A stretch of DNA of 42,697 nt from an uncultured Fidelibacterota bacterium (lineage in GTDB: Bacteria > Fidelibacterota > Marinisomatia > Marinisomatales > UBA1611): the NCBI GenBank assembly GCA_902602795.1, contig CACKSF010000007.1, forward strand, positions 1 through 42,697, given 5' to 3'. The position numbers and the translations under genes were made by a program. Numbering within the stretch: position 1 is the stretch's first letter; every line of letters starts with the position of its first letter. This document shows, one piece after another, positions 24,551-34,110 of this stretch. Under the pieces are notes generated by a model. The model had not been told where the DNA came from. It was given only the letters and a program-made list of their open reading frames with translations, and ran no database searches.

Positions 24551-25894
24551 TTGAAGATTCACCCAGGTAGAATAAGAACTTTGCGACCAGGATCCTTTAG
24601 TGGAAAAGGAGTCCTCTATTGGATGCAAAGAGATAAAAGAATAAAAGATAATTGGGCGCTCATCGCTTCTCAACTGATAGCTATGAAAAACAAAGTTCCT
24701 ATTTACGTATGTTTTCAATACGTAGGAAAGTATAAAGATTCTAATGTGAGACACTATGATTTTTTATTTAAAGGGCTAGAGCAGACTGCAAGGAATTTAG
24801 AGAAAAATAACATACGTTTTCTTTTGCTAAAAGGTAAGGCTAATGATGTCATCCCTGAATTTATTGAATCAAAAAAAATAGGTACGTTAGTTGCGGATTT
24901 TTCGCCTTTAAAAGTATATAAAAGTAGAATTAAAAAAGTTTTAGAGAAAATAAAGATTCCATTTTTTCAGGTTGATGCGCACAATGTAATTCCTGTATGG
25001 AAATCATCAGATAAAAAAGAATTTGCTGCACATACTTTAAGAAAAAAAATACTACGAAATGTAAATGAATATCTAACAGAGTATCCTGAAATCTTATACC
25101 ATCCCTTTGGAGAAAAGAAAGGAAATAAATTCTCGTTTAAGAAGATCATGGAAGATTTACAAATAGATTTATCCGTTCAGCCAGTGAGCTGGATAAAACC
25201 TGGAGAATTTTCTGCAAATAAAAAATTGAATTCTATGAATAAATCTTTTAAAGGCTATGACGTAAATAGAAATGACCCAACCAAGAATGCGTTAAGTAAT
25301 CTTAGTCCTTATTTTCATTATGGTCACTTGTCATCACAAAGAGCTATTCTTGAAATAAAAAAATTTGAGTTGCCTCCCATTGATAAACAAGCATTTATAG
25401 AACAGGTTTTAATTAGAAAAGAATTAGCAGATAATTTTTGTGAGTTTGAAGAAAATTATGACTACTTCGAAGGTTTTCATCCGTGGGCTCAAAAAACATT
25501 AAATGAACATCGTAATGATGAGAGAGATTATTTATATCCTAAAGGGCAATTTGAGGAAGCTAAAACTCATGACTCTTTATGGAATGCTGCCCAAAATCAA
25601 ATGATCACCACAGGTAAGATGCATGGTTATATGAGGATGTATTGGGCAAAAAAAATAATGGAGTGGAGTCCTAGTCCTGAAATTGCACAACAGATAGCTA
25701 TTGATTTAAATGATAAATATCAATTGGATGGAAGAGATCCTAACGGATATACTGGGATTGCTTGGAGTATTGGCGGCATACACGATAGAGCTTGGTTTGA
25801 AAGGCCGGTGTATGGAAAAATAAGATATATGAATTATAATGGGTGTAAATCAAAATTTGATGTTGATAAGTTTATAAAAATGTATGAATCTTAG
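24551..25894 (+). CDS. phr: Class II CPD photolyase
   Basis: This 447-residue DNA photolyase is of class II. The N-terminal V-L-Y-W-M-Q-R-D-K-R opens the antenna domain, VDAHNVIPVW marks its end, and the FAD domain has ALSNLSPYFHYGHLS, LWNAAQNQM, GKMHGYMRMYWAKK and LDGRDPNGYTG. It repairs cyclobutane pyrimidine dimers using blue light and FADH-. The frame starts with TTG at 24551 because no upstream ATG or GTG exists. The gap to the regulator gene is only 28 bp, so regulator and photolyase form one unit, as seen in other light-responsive loci. Confidence 0.93.
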   Translation: MKIHPGRIRTLRPGSFSGKGVLYWMQRDKRIKDNWALIASQLIAMKNKVPIYVCFQYVGKYKDSNVRHYDFLFKGLEQTARNLEKNNIRFLLLKGKANDVIPEFIESKKIGTLVADFSPLKVYKSRIKKVLEKIKIPFFQVDAHNVIPVWKSSDKKEFAAHTLRKKILRNVNEYLTEYPEILYHPFGEKKGNKFSFKKIMEDLQIDLSVQPVSWIKPGEFSANKKLNSMNKSFKGYDVNRNDPTKNALSNLSPYFHYGHLSSQRAILEIKKFELPPIDKQAFIEQVLIRKELADNFCEFEENYDYFEGFHPWAQKTLNEHRNDERDYLYPKGQFEEAKTHDSLWNAAQNQMITTGKMHGYMRMYWAKKIMEWSPSPEIAQQIAIDLNDKYQLDGRDPNGYTGIAWSIGGIHDRAWFERPVYGKIRYMNYNGCKSKFDVDKFIKMYES

Positions 25895-25912
25895 TCATAA
25901 TATTTATGTGTT

Positions 25913-26530
25913 ATGATGTATGATGAAGACAACCCTAAGTTTTGGGAGGCTAAATATAAAAGTGATGATGCCGGTTGGGACTTGGGTGGTCCCACGCCTG
26001 TTTTTGTAAATATATCCTCAAAATTAGTACCAAAAAAAATATGCATTATTGGCTGTGGGAATGGTTATGATGCGGTTATGTTTGCAAAAAATAATTTTGA
26101 TGTCACAGCAGTAGATTTTGCTCCTTCAGCAGTTACATCTTTAAAAAAACTTTCAAAGCAAAATAAAGTAAATATTAATGTTCTAGAAAAAGATATCTTT
26201 TCTTTACCTATTGAATATGATAACAAATTTGATTATGTTATTGAACAGACCTGTTTTTGTGCGATACACCCCAATAAAAGATTAGAGTATGAAAAACTAG
26301 TCTATTCTATATTAAAACCAAATGGAAAATTAATTGGTTTATGGTTTCCATTGGATAAAAATATAAAGGATGGCGGCCCACCCTATGGGACATCAGTAGA
26401 AGAAGTTAAATCTCTTTTTAAAAATAAATGGATGCTTGAAAGTGAGGAGTTTCCTAAAGAATCTATAAAGCCCAGAAGAAAAAGAGAAAAATTAATTATT
26501 TTTAAAAAATTTGAAGACAGTGCTGATTAG
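25913..26530 (+). CDS. TPMT-family SAM-dependent methyltransferase
   Basis: This 205-residue enzyme opens like the thiopurine S-methyltransferase family (FWEAKYKSDDAGWDLGGPTPVF) and has the SAM loop I-I-G-C-G-N-G-Y-D near residue 48 and the aromatic EQTCFCAI near 102. The family methylates small thiol, halide or tellurite/selenite-type acceptors. Real substrates in marine bacteria vary. It lies 18 bp after the photolyase, so it is probably the last gene of the regulator-photolyase unit. Substrate unknown. Confidence 0.8.
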   Translation: MMYDEDNPKFWEAKYKSDDAGWDLGGPTPVFVNISSKLVPKKICIIGCGNGYDAVMFAKNNFDVTAVDFAPSAVTSLKKLSKQNKVNINVLEKDIFSLPIEYDNKFDYVIEQTCFCAIHPNKRLEYEKLVYSILKPNGKLIGLWFPLDKNIKDGGPPYGTSVEEVKSLFKNKWMLESEEFPKESIKPRRKREKLIIFKKFEDSAD

Positions 26531-26543
26531 TATAATTCTAAAA

Positions 26544-28469
26544 ATGAATTCTAAAACTTTAATCATAGCTTCTTTTTTAATTTTTTTTTGTGGATGTGGA
26601 AAAACAGATAAAAATCCAAATATCATAATCATTTTTACAGATGATCAGGGTTATGGAGACTTAGGATGTTACGGAGCAACAAAGTTTGCAACTCCACATA
26701 TTGATTCTATGGCAAGGGAAGGGCTATTGTTTACAGACTTTTATGTCTCGCAGGCCGTTTGTAGTGCCTCTAGAGCTTCTTTGATGACGGGTAGTTATGC
26801 AGAGCGTGTTGGAATTCAAGGAGCTTTGAGTCCTTGGGAATTTGGCGGACTTGATCCCAAAATTCAAACCATCGCAAAACTGTTAAAGACTCATGAGTAT
26901 ACTAACGCAATTTTTGGGAAATGGCATTTAGGACATAGAAATGAATATTTACCTCTCCAAAACGGATTTGATGAATATGCAGGATTAATTTGTTCAAATG
27001 ATATGTGGCCAGTTGGTTACGATGGTAAACCAATTCAATCAACTAAAAAAAGTTATTTTCCTATTATGTCTTTCTGGGAGGGTAATAGTCCTTTATATGA
27101 TATAAAAAATTTTGAAGATCAATCTCAACTTACAACCAAAATTACAGAAAGAGCTGTTGACTTTATTAATAGAAATAATGATAATCCATTTTTTCTTTAT
27201 ATCCCTCATCCAATGCCACATCAGCCTATAGCAGTATCAGATAAATTTAAAGGTAAGAGTGAGCTAGGGCTTTACGGTGATGTAATTATGGAAATTGATT
27301 GGTCTGTAGGTGCGATAATTGCATCATTAAAAGCGAATAAAATAGATGATAATACTTTAGTGATATTTGCTAGCGATAATGGTCCTTGGTTAAACTTTGG
27401 TGAATGGGGAGGTTCTGCTGGACCGTTAAGAGAAGGGAAAGGCACCATGTGGGAAGGAGGAGCGAGAGTACCTTGCATAATGAGATGGCCTAATCGAATA
27501 GATGCAAATAGGGTTTCTTCCAATATAGCTGCGACTATTGATATATTACCTACTATTGCGGAAATAATAGGTAAGAAAAATAATTTTAACTCAAAAATAG
27601 ATGGAGTGAGTCTTCTTCCTCTTATGGAAAAGAAGCATGCTAATCCAAGAGATCATTTATATTATTATTATGCCAAAAAATTAATTGCGGTACGGAAAAA
27701 TGAATGGAAATTGGTATTTCCGCATACATATCGCTCCTATGAAAACGTCGAGCCTGGAAATAATCTTTTCCCCGGGCCATATGGAAAAGGGAAGTCAGGT
27801 TTAGAATTATATAATCTTGAATGGGATATTGGAGAAAGGAAAGACCTTGCTGCAAAATATCCTGGAATAGTAGAAGAATTAGAACTACTAGGCGAGAAAG
27901 CGCGTTCAATTTTGGGGGACAAGATAACTAATAGGATAGGAAGTGAGGCTTATGAAACAGTTTGTGGCTATGCCCCAATTACAATAAAAATACCTCATTC
28001 TGCAGTTGGAAAAGATATTTTTCTTGCCAATCAAGCTAATATAAAGTATCCCGGAGAAAGCAATGAGTCTCTCATAAATGGTCTTGGTGGAACTGTAAAT
28101 TATGAGGATTCGTCTTGGCAAGGATTTGAAGCAAAAGACTTAATTGCAACAATTGATCTTGGTAAGATAACTAAGATTAATGAGGTTAAAACTCGTTTTT
28201 TACAGTCCCAAGTTTTTTGGATATTTTTACCGAAAAAAATTGAAATTGAACATTCTTTAGATGGTAAGAATTTTGAATTAATATATGAATCACAACCTAA
28301 AAATGACTTTAGTTTTGCTCAAGAAATTTTTTCTTTTGGTGTTAATCTAAAAGATATTGAGACTAGATATGTTAGGGTTAAAGCAAAGAATATGGATACT
28401 TGCCCAGAATTCCACCCTGGTTCAGGACAGCCATCCTGGATTTTTTCTGATGAAATAGTTATTAATTAA
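26544..28469 (+). CDS. Sulfatase (lipoprotein) with C-terminal discoidin-like domain
   Basis: The product is about 641 residues from the ATG at 26544. An upstream ATG at 26511 would add 11 residues and spoil the lipoprotein signal, whose Cys18 follows FFCG. The formylglycine motif is C73-S-A-S-R (VCSASRASLMTG), modified post-translationally in active sulfatases. The metal site includes F-T-D-D-Q-G-Y-G-D near residue 32 and GKWHLGH near 130. The last ~130 residues (ATIDLGKITKI, SLDGKNFE, RYVRVKA) resemble an F5/8 type C carbohydrate-binding domain. It would remove sulfate from algal or animal polysaccharides at the cell surface. The cysQ gene follows 10 bp downstream. Confidence 0.88.
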   Translation: MNSKTLIIASFLIFFCGCGKTDKNPNIIIIFTDDQGYGDLGCYGATKFATPHIDSMAREGLLFTDFYVSQAVCSASRASLMTGSYAERVGIQGALSPWEFGGLDPKIQTIAKLLKTHEYTNAIFGKWHLGHRNEYLPLQNGFDEYAGLICSNDMWPVGYDGKPIQSTKKSYFPIMSFWEGNSPLYDIKNFEDQSQLTTKITERAVDFINRNNDNPFFLYIPHPMPHQPIAVSDKFKGKSELGLYGDVIMEIDWSVGAIIASLKANKIDDNTLVIFASDNGPWLNFGEWGGSAGPLREGKGTMWEGGARVPCIMRWPNRIDANRVSSNIAATIDILPTIAEIIGKKNNFNSKIDGVSLLPLMEKKHANPRDHLYYYYAKKLIAVRKNEWKLVFPHTYRSYENVEPGNNLFPGPYGKGKSGLELYNLEWDIGERKDLAAKYPGIVEELELLGEKARSILGDKITNRIGSEAYETVCGYAPITIKIPHSAVGKDIFLANQANIKYPGESNESLINGLGGTVNYEDSSWQGFEAKDLIATIDLGKITKINEVKTRFLQSQVFWIFLPKKIEIEHSLDGKNFELIYESQPKNDFSFAQEIFSFGVNLKDIETRYVRVKAKNMDTCPEFHPGSGQPSWIFSDEIVIN

Positions 28470-28479
28470 ATTTAAAAAG

Positions 28480-29259
28480 ATGAATAAAGAAATAAAAATT
28501 GCGAAAGAAGCCGCTTTAGAAGCAGGTAACTTGATTCTCAGCTTTTACAAAGCAGATTACGAAATAAGAGATAAAGGATATCATAATCCAGTAACGACTG
28601 CAGATCATGCTTCTGATAATAAAATAAAAGAGATTTTAGTACAATCTTTTCCAGAATATGGCTGGTTATCAGAAGAAACATTAGATTCGAAAGAGAGACT
28701 AAAAAATAAAAGGGTTTGGGTTGTTGATCCGTTAGATGGTACTAAAGAGTTTATTGAAGGCATTCCACATTTTGTGGTAAGTATTGCTCTTGTCGAAAAT
28801 GGGATACCAATTATTGGTGTTTTATATAATCCTGTAACCGCTGAATTATTTGAAGCCTCTAAAGGAAATGGTGCAAAATTAAATAATAAAAATATCGCCT
28901 GTTCCTCAAAAGAAAATTTAAGCAGTATGATAATATTAAATAGTCGTTCTGAGACCAAAAAAGGACTTTGGGATCCGCATATTAACACTTTTAAAGAACT
29001 TAAGCCTATTGGCTCAGTTGCATATAAGTTAGGTCTTACTGCTGCTGGGAAGGCAGATATATTTGCCTCTTTAAGGCCTAAAAATGAATGGGACATATGT
29101 GCTGGGAATTGTATAGTGAATGAAGCAGGTGGTAAACTAATTGATTTATTTGGTAAAAAGAGAAAATATAATCAAGAAGACACTCTTATCACGCCTGGAC
29201 TGATTGCAGGAAATATTAATGCCGTTGAAAAAACATTCTCTGTTTTAAAGATTTTATGA
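28480..29259 (+). CDS. cysQ: 3'(2'),5'-bisphosphate nucleotidase (CysQ)
   Basis: This 259-residue member of the inositol-monophosphatase superfamily has the Mg-binding V-V-D-P-L-D-G-T-K-E-F-I near residue 85 and W-D-I-C-A-G-N near 205, typical of CysQ. CysQ hydrolyses PAP, the by-product of sulfate activation, to AMP. The TGA overlaps the ATG of the next gene (ATGA). Following a sulfatase it may belong to sulfate handling, although CysQ is also a housekeeping enzyme. Inositol monophosphatase is the alternative. Confidence 0.88.
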   Translation: MNKEIKIAKEAALEAGNLILSFYKADYEIRDKGYHNPVTTADHASDNKIKEILVQSFPEYGWLSEETLDSKERLKNKRVWVVDPLDGTKEFIEGIPHFVVSIALVENGIPIIGVLYNPVTAELFEASKGNGAKLNNKNIACSSKENLSSMIILNSRSETKKGLWDPHINTFKELKPIGSVAYKLGLTAAGKADIFASLRPKNEWDICAGNCIVNEAGGKLIDLFGKKRKYNQEDTLITPGLIAGNINAVEKTFSVLKIL

Positions 29260-29894
29260 ATTTTTCTCTAGAAAAAATTGAAAAATATTGTAAAGATTTT
29301 TCACTCAAAGATTCTCCATTGTTACATGATCTCACTGAGTCTACATGGTGCTCTGAAGAACTTCCTCATATGTTATCAGGTTCCTTAGTAGGTGGACTTT
29401 TACAAACAATTATTAAAATTAGTGGGGCGGTAAATATATTAGAAATTGGTATGTTTACTGGGTATAGTGCTCTGAAAATGGCAGAAGCTGTACCTGAAAA
29501 TGGGAAAATTCATACATGCGAATTAATGGAAAAACATATTAATACTGCTAGTAAATGGTTTAAAAAATCAGAAAGCGGTCATAAGATTTTTGTTCATAAG
29601 GGTCCTGCACTCCGGTCGTTGGATAAAATCAAACATATAACTTTTGATTTAGTTTTTATTGATGCAGATAAAGTCAATTATCCAAATTATCATAAAATAA
29701 CCTTAGATTTATTAAAAAAAGGTGGAGTAGGGGTATTAGATAATATGTTATGGAGCGGTAAAGTAATTGATCCTTCTGATAAAGAATCAATTGCTTTAAG
29801 AGAAACTGCTGAATTAATTAGAAATAATGATAAATTATCTCCTCTCCTATTACCCGTTAGGGATGGAGTTATGATCTACCAAAAAATCGAATAG
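29256..29894 (+). CDS. O-methyltransferase (COG4122, catechol-OMT-like)
   Basis: This 212-residue SAM-dependent O-methyltransferase has N-I-L-E-I-G-M-F-T-G-Y-S near residue 66, then D-L-V-F-I-D-A-D-K near 133 and V-L-D-N-M-L-W-S-G near 158, all conserved in the metal-dependent catechol/caffeoyl-CoA OMT family. The acceptor is unknown. It is coupled to cysQ by a four-base overlap and is seven bases before thyX, so it is expressed with them. Confidence 0.88.
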   Translation: MNFSLEKIEKYCKDFSLKDSPLLHDLTESTWCSEELPHMLSGSLVGGLLQTIIKISGAVNILEIGMFTGYSALKMAEAVPENGKIHTCELMEKHINTASKWFKKSESGHKIFVHKGPALRSLDKIKHITFDLVFIDADKVNYPNYHKITLDLLKKGGVGVLDNMLWSGKVIDPSDKESIALRETAELIRNNDKLSPLLLPVRDGVMIYQKIE

Positions 29895-29901
29895 GATAAA
29901 A

Positions 29902-30864
29902 ATGTCGAAAATACCAGAAGATGCAATACAATGTTTAGACAAAGGTTTTGTTCGTCTTGTTGACTCAATGGGTGGAGATGATGCCATCGTACAAGCTGCA
30001 AGAGTTAGTTATGGTAAGGGCACAAGTAAGGTATCACAAGATAGAGGTCTTATTAGATATCTTATGAGGCACAGACACACAACTCCTTTTGAAATGGTTG
30101 AATTTAAATATCATTGCAAAATGCCAATTTTTGTTGCTAGGCAGTGGGTAAGACATCGTACTGCAAATATTAATGAATATTCACTTCGTTATTCAGAGGC
30201 AAGAGATGAATTTTATGTTCCTGACCCTGCGCATATCCAATTTCAAAGCTCTCTTAATAAACAAGGGCGGATGGGTGATGTTTCAGAAGATCTGAAGGAT
30301 AAAGTACAAGATTACTTTAAAGAGATATCCAATAGAAGTTTTGAGATTTATTCAGAATTAAATAATGCAGGAGTTGCTAGAGAGTTGGCTAGGGCAATTT
30401 TGCCAGTAAATTTATACACTGAATGGTATTGGAAAAATGACCTTCATAATTTACTTCATTTTATAGGTTTAAGATCTGATAGTCATGCGCAATATGAGAT
30501 TCGTGTTTTTTCTGATGCTATGGCTAAATCTGTTAAGACTGTTGCTCCTTTTGCTTGGGAAGCATACCAAGATTATGCGGTGAGTGGATTAAGGTTTTCT
30601 AGAATTGAACAAAATATCCTTGAAAAAAAATTACCTAATAGAGTTATTGAAGATATCTTGGAGGATATTGCTTATCAAATTACCGCAACTCTTCATATCA
30701 ATAAACCCAGGAGTGAAAGCGAAATATATTCTTTGTACATAAAACAAGGTGGTTTAGACTCAGAAGAAGACTTTAAATTAAAATGGGATTCTGGTGAAGT
30801 TGAATCAGGCAATGTACGTGAATTACGTGAATTTAAGGACAAACTGAATTCTTTAAAAAATTAA
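29902..30864 (+). CDS. thyX: Flavin-dependent thymidylate synthase (ThyX)
   Basis: This 320-residue ThyX carries the family signature R84-H-R-T-A-N-I-N-E-Y-S94 (RHRx7S) and the following LRYSEARDEFYVPD. A second FAD/dUMP region, R-E-L-A-R-A-I-L-P, lies near residue 155. It methylates dUMP to dTMP with methylene-tetrahydrofolate, FAD and NADPH. It is longer than the ~220-250 residues common in the family because of insertions and a C-terminal extension, as seen in some other bacteria. Use of ThyX suits a flavin-rich, ThyA-less organism, but thyA presence elsewhere cannot be judged. Confidence 0.93.
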   Translation: MSKIPEDAIQCLDKGFVRLVDSMGGDDAIVQAARVSYGKGTSKVSQDRGLIRYLMRHRHTTPFEMVEFKYHCKMPIFVARQWVRHRTANINEYSLRYSEARDEFYVPDPAHIQFQSSLNKQGRMGDVSEDLKDKVQDYFKEISNRSFEIYSELNNAGVARELARAILPVNLYTEWYWKNDLHNLLHFIGLRSDSHAQYEIRVFSDAMAKSVKTVAPFAWEAYQDYAVSGLRFSRIEQNILEKKLPNRVIEDILEDIAYQITATLHINKPRSESEIYSLYIKQGGLDSEEDFKLKWDSGEVESGNVRELREFKDKLNSLKN

Positions 30865-30890
30865 TATGATTTTTTTAGAATAGCTTTGCG

Positions 30891-33107
30891 ATGTCATTGT
30901 TTAATAGGGCAGAAGTTGTAGATTTTAATTTTACAAAACGGGTTAAAGAAGGAAGTTTTCCTGAATCAAAAAGCGATTTATTAAAATCAGACCGTTGTAT
31001 TCCTAACTCAGAATTTATCTCAATCTTTGAATCTCAAATAGCTAGTCGCCATATGGACTTAAAGGCACGATCACTTAAAGATCAGGGAAAGTGTTATTAT
31101 ACTATAGGCAGTTCTGGGCATGAAGGAAATGCAGTGTTTGGTCATGTCTTTCCTTATACAGATATGGCATTTCTTCATTACCGAAGTACTCCGTTTTTTC
31201 TTCAGAGATCTAAACAAGTCTCTGGTCTCACTCCTTTTTTTGATACCGCACTTTCTTTTATGGCTTCATCAGAAGATCCTATAAGCGGAGGGAGGCATAA
31301 AGTTATCGGAAGCAAAAAGCTAAATATTCCACCTCAAACAAGCACAATTGCAAGTCATTTACCAAAAGCTGTAGGCACTGCTTTTTCTATTGATAGAGCT
31401 AAAGATCTTAATATTAAAGAAAAAAATTTAGAACAAAATAGTATAGTTATATGCAGTTTTGGGGATGCTAGTGCAAATCATGCGTCGGCTTTATCAGCTT
31501 TTAATACTGCTTCATGGATAAAAAATTTGGGTGGTCATGTACCTATTATTTTTTTGTGTGAAGATAATGGAACTGGTATATCTGTTCCTACTCAAGATGG
31601 TTGGATTAAGGAAAACTTTTCTAATAAAACTGGTATCCTATATATTCAGACAGATGGCTTACATCTTGTTGACTTGGTTAAAAAAGCAAAAGAAGCTGAA
31701 AAAATTTGTAGAAAACAAAGGTGTCCCATCTTTCTCCATATGAAAACAGTAAGACTAATGGGGCATGCAGGATCAGATATTGAAGTTGGTTATAAATCTT
31801 TAAGTGAGATTGAAAAGACAGAGTTTGATGATCCTTTACTCCATTCTGCAAGAATTATGATAGAAAAAAAATGTCTAACGTCCACTGAAATATTATCTTT
31901 ATATGAAAATTCTAGGAACCAGATAAATTTTGTTTTTGACTCCGCAGCACTAAGACCATATCTTGTTAAGCATGAGGATGTAATGAGTGCAATTGTAGCG
32001 AATGAAAACAAACGAGAAAATGATCCACAAATTCCTAATTTAAAACTACGAAAAAATATATTTGGTAAAGAATTTGAAAGATTAAAAATTCCTCAGCACA
32101 TGGGTAAATTATTAAACTATTCTCTAACAGATCTTTTACTTCAGTATTCAAATACACTTGTTTTTGGTGAAGATGTAGCAAAAAAAGGCGGTGTTTATCA
32201 TATAACAGCAGATTTATATAAACAGTTTGGAGAGAGAAGAGTTTTTAATAGTCCTTTAGATGAGACCTCAATCATTGGTTTTGGGATAGGTTTTGCACAT
32301 AATGGATTTATTCCAATTCCTGAAATACAATTTTTAGCATATTTGCATAACGCAGAAGATCAGCTACGTGGAGAGGCTGCAACACTTCCTTTTTTTTCTA
32401 AAGGACAGTTCACTAATCCAATGGTATTGCGGGTACCGGGGTTAGCATATCAAAAGGGATTTGGAGGACATTTTCACAATGATAATTCTTTAACAGTGTT
32501 TCGAGATATTCCAGGAATTATTCTTGCAGTTCCTTCAAATGGGCTTGATGCCGTAAAAATGCTTAGAACGTCCGTTAAAGAAGCTTATAAAAATGGACGA
32601 GTAATTATTTTTGTGGAACCTATCGCATTATATATGACAAAAGACCTTCATAAACCGAAAGATGGAGAATGGTTGTTTACCTATCCAGAATTGGAAAGTG
32701 AAATCCCTTTAGGTGAATTCACTGTGGATGGCAAAAGTGAAATCTTAACTATTATTACGTATGGGAATGGTTTTTATTTATCCTTGCAAGCAAAGAAAGA
32801 AATTGAGAAAAAAACAAGGAAGAAGATAAAGGTAATTGATTTACGATGGCTTGCGCCAATTAATTTCAAGGGACTTTTAAGTAATGTAGAAAATTGTAAA
32901 AATATTCTTATAGTGGATGAATGTCGTAAGACAGGATGCCATGGAGAAGGTATTTTAGCAGAACTATTAAGTAAACTTAATGGACGATCTAAAATTGAAT
33001 TGCATGCCGCTAAGGATAGTTTCATACCTTTAGGAGTCTCATCAACGTCAACATTGCCTAGTAAAAAATCAATCGTTCAGAAGGCTATAGAGTTAATAAA
33101 TGGATAA
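30891..33107 (+). CDS. Fused alpha-beta 2-oxoacid dehydrogenase E1 (branched-chain type)
   Basis: This 738-residue thiamine-diphosphate enzyme joins the E1 alpha part (~1-350; F-G-D-A-S-A-N-H near residue 195 is the ThDP/Mg motif) and the E1 beta part (~405-738; G-E-D-V-A-K-K-G-G-V near 425, PSNGLDAVKML near 545, VDECRKTGCHGEG near 675). It would decarboxylate branched-chain 2-oxoacids or pyruvate and pass the acyl group to a lipoyl E2, which is not in this window. The stop overlaps the start of the FabD-like acyltransferase by eight bases, a tight coupling that suggests linked function. Confidence 0.85.
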   Translation: MSLFNRAEVVDFNFTKRVKEGSFPESKSDLLKSDRCIPNSEFISIFESQIASRHMDLKARSLKDQGKCYYTIGSSGHEGNAVFGHVFPYTDMAFLHYRSTPFFLQRSKQVSGLTPFFDTALSFMASSEDPISGGRHKVIGSKKLNIPPQTSTIASHLPKAVGTAFSIDRAKDLNIKEKNLEQNSIVICSFGDASANHASALSAFNTASWIKNLGGHVPIIFLCEDNGTGISVPTQDGWIKENFSNKTGILYIQTDGLHLVDLVKKAKEAEKICRKQRCPIFLHMKTVRLMGHAGSDIEVGYKSLSEIEKTEFDDPLLHSARIMIEKKCLTSTEILSLYENSRNQINFVFDSAALRPYLVKHEDVMSAIVANENKRENDPQIPNLKLRKNIFGKEFERLKIPQHMGKLLNYSLTDLLLQYSNTLVFGEDVAKKGGVYHITADLYKQFGERRVFNSPLDETSIIGFGIGFAHNGFIPIPEIQFLAYLHNAEDQLRGEAATLPFFSKGQFTNPMVLRVPGLAYQKGFGGHFHNDNSLTVFRDIPGIILAVPSNGLDAVKMLRTSVKEAYKNGRVIIFVEPIALYMTKDLHKPKDGEWLFTYPELESEIPLGEFTVDGKSEILTIITYGNGFYLSLQAKKEIEKKTRKKIKVIDLRWLAPINFKGLLSNVENCKNILIVDECRKTGCHGEGILAELLSKLNGRSKIELHAAKDSFIPLGVSSTSTLPSKKSIVQKAIELING

Positions 33108-34110
33108 AAAAAGAGTAATTGTTGTATGCCCAGGGAGGGGTTCTTATACAAGAGAGACTTTAGGATATCTAGCTAAATATGGAAAGTTCAGAAAAGACCA
33201 GATTAATTGGATGAATAAAAAAAGAGAAAGTGAGGGGCTAAAAAGTTTATCCTTCCTTGATCTAAAACCTTTCCAATCTAAAATTCATATGACTGGAGAA
33301 AATGCATCAACGTTGATTTTTGCGTGTAGTATATCTGATTTTTCATTTATTGATCAGAAAAAATATGAGATAGTTTCAATTATAGGAAATTCAATGGGTT
33401 GGTATACAACACTTGTGTTGGGGAATGCATTATCAATTGAAGGAGGATACGAGCTTATTCATACCATGGGTTCAATGATGAAAAACCAAACTATTGGAGG
33501 GCAAATTATTTACCCAGTAGTAGATGATAGTTGGATTGGTAGCAAAGAAAAAAAAAATAATATTCTTTCACAAGTAAAAAGCGCGGGTTGCTTTATTTCG
33601 ATAGAGTTAGGTGGGTATATAGTGATTGGAGGTGAACAAAAATCTTTAGATTTCTTGCTAAAAAAATTACCAAAAAAAGAACACTATCCTTTTCAATTGC
33701 CTTATCATGCAGCTTTTCATACACCTCTACTTAAACCAATTTCTGAAAAAGCTTTTAAATTAATTTCACCAAAAAATTTTAAAAAGCCTTCTGTACCAAT
33801 TATTGATGGGAAAGGAAATATCTGGAGCCCATTTAGTACAGATATAAGCTCTCTCTATGATTACACATTAAGGGATCAAGTCTCTGATACTTTTGATTTT
33901 TCAAAAGCAATGAGCGTTGCACTAAAAGAATTTTGTCCAGACAAGGTTTTATTACTTGGTCCTGGAAATTCTTTAGGAGGCGTAATTGGTCAAATATTAA
34001 TTAACAATAAATGGAATGGTATAATTTCAAAAAAATATTTTTCAGAGCAACAAAAGGAGGATCCTTTTTTATTATCTTTAGGACTTGAAGATCAGAGAAA
34101 TTTAATTTAG
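33100..34110 (+). CDS. FabD-like acyltransferase with non-malonyl active site
   Basis: This 336-residue protein shows the FabD/AT nucleophile motif as G-N-S98-M-G and the partner His207 in FHTPL. Their spacing (109 residues) equals that of E. coli FabD Ser92/His201. The Arg that binds the malonyl carboxylate (25 residues after Ser in FabD) is Met123 here (IHTMGSMM). Such a loss points to an uncharged acyl donor (acetyl, isobutyryl or other branched acyl) rather than malonyl. Immediate coupling to a branched-chain-type E1 fits that idea. Its stop overlaps the convergent ribH end by four bases. Confidence 0.7.
   Translation: MDKKRVIVVCPGRGSYTRETLGYLAKYGKFRKDQINWMNKKRESEGLKSLSFLDLKPFQSKIHMTGENASTLIFACSISDFSFIDQKKYEIVSIIGNSMGWYTTLVLGNALSIEGGYELIHTMGSMMKNQTIGGQIIYPVVDDSWIGSKEKKNNILSQVKSAGCFISIELGGYIVIGGEQKSLDFLLKKLPKKEHYPFQLPYHAAFHTPLLKPISEKAFKLISPKNFKKPSVPIIDGKGNIWSPFSTDISSLYDYTLRDQVSDTFDFSKAMSVALKEFCPDKVLLLGPGNSLGGVIGQILINNKWNGIISKKYFSEQQKEDPFLLSLGLEDQRNLI

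Noticed and set aside
22095-25894. Microbial rhodopsin or retinal/carotenoid genes expected beside a LitR/photolyase locus
   Set aside because: No seven-helix protein with a retinal Lys motif, phytoene synthase or carotenoid desaturase is present in the window.
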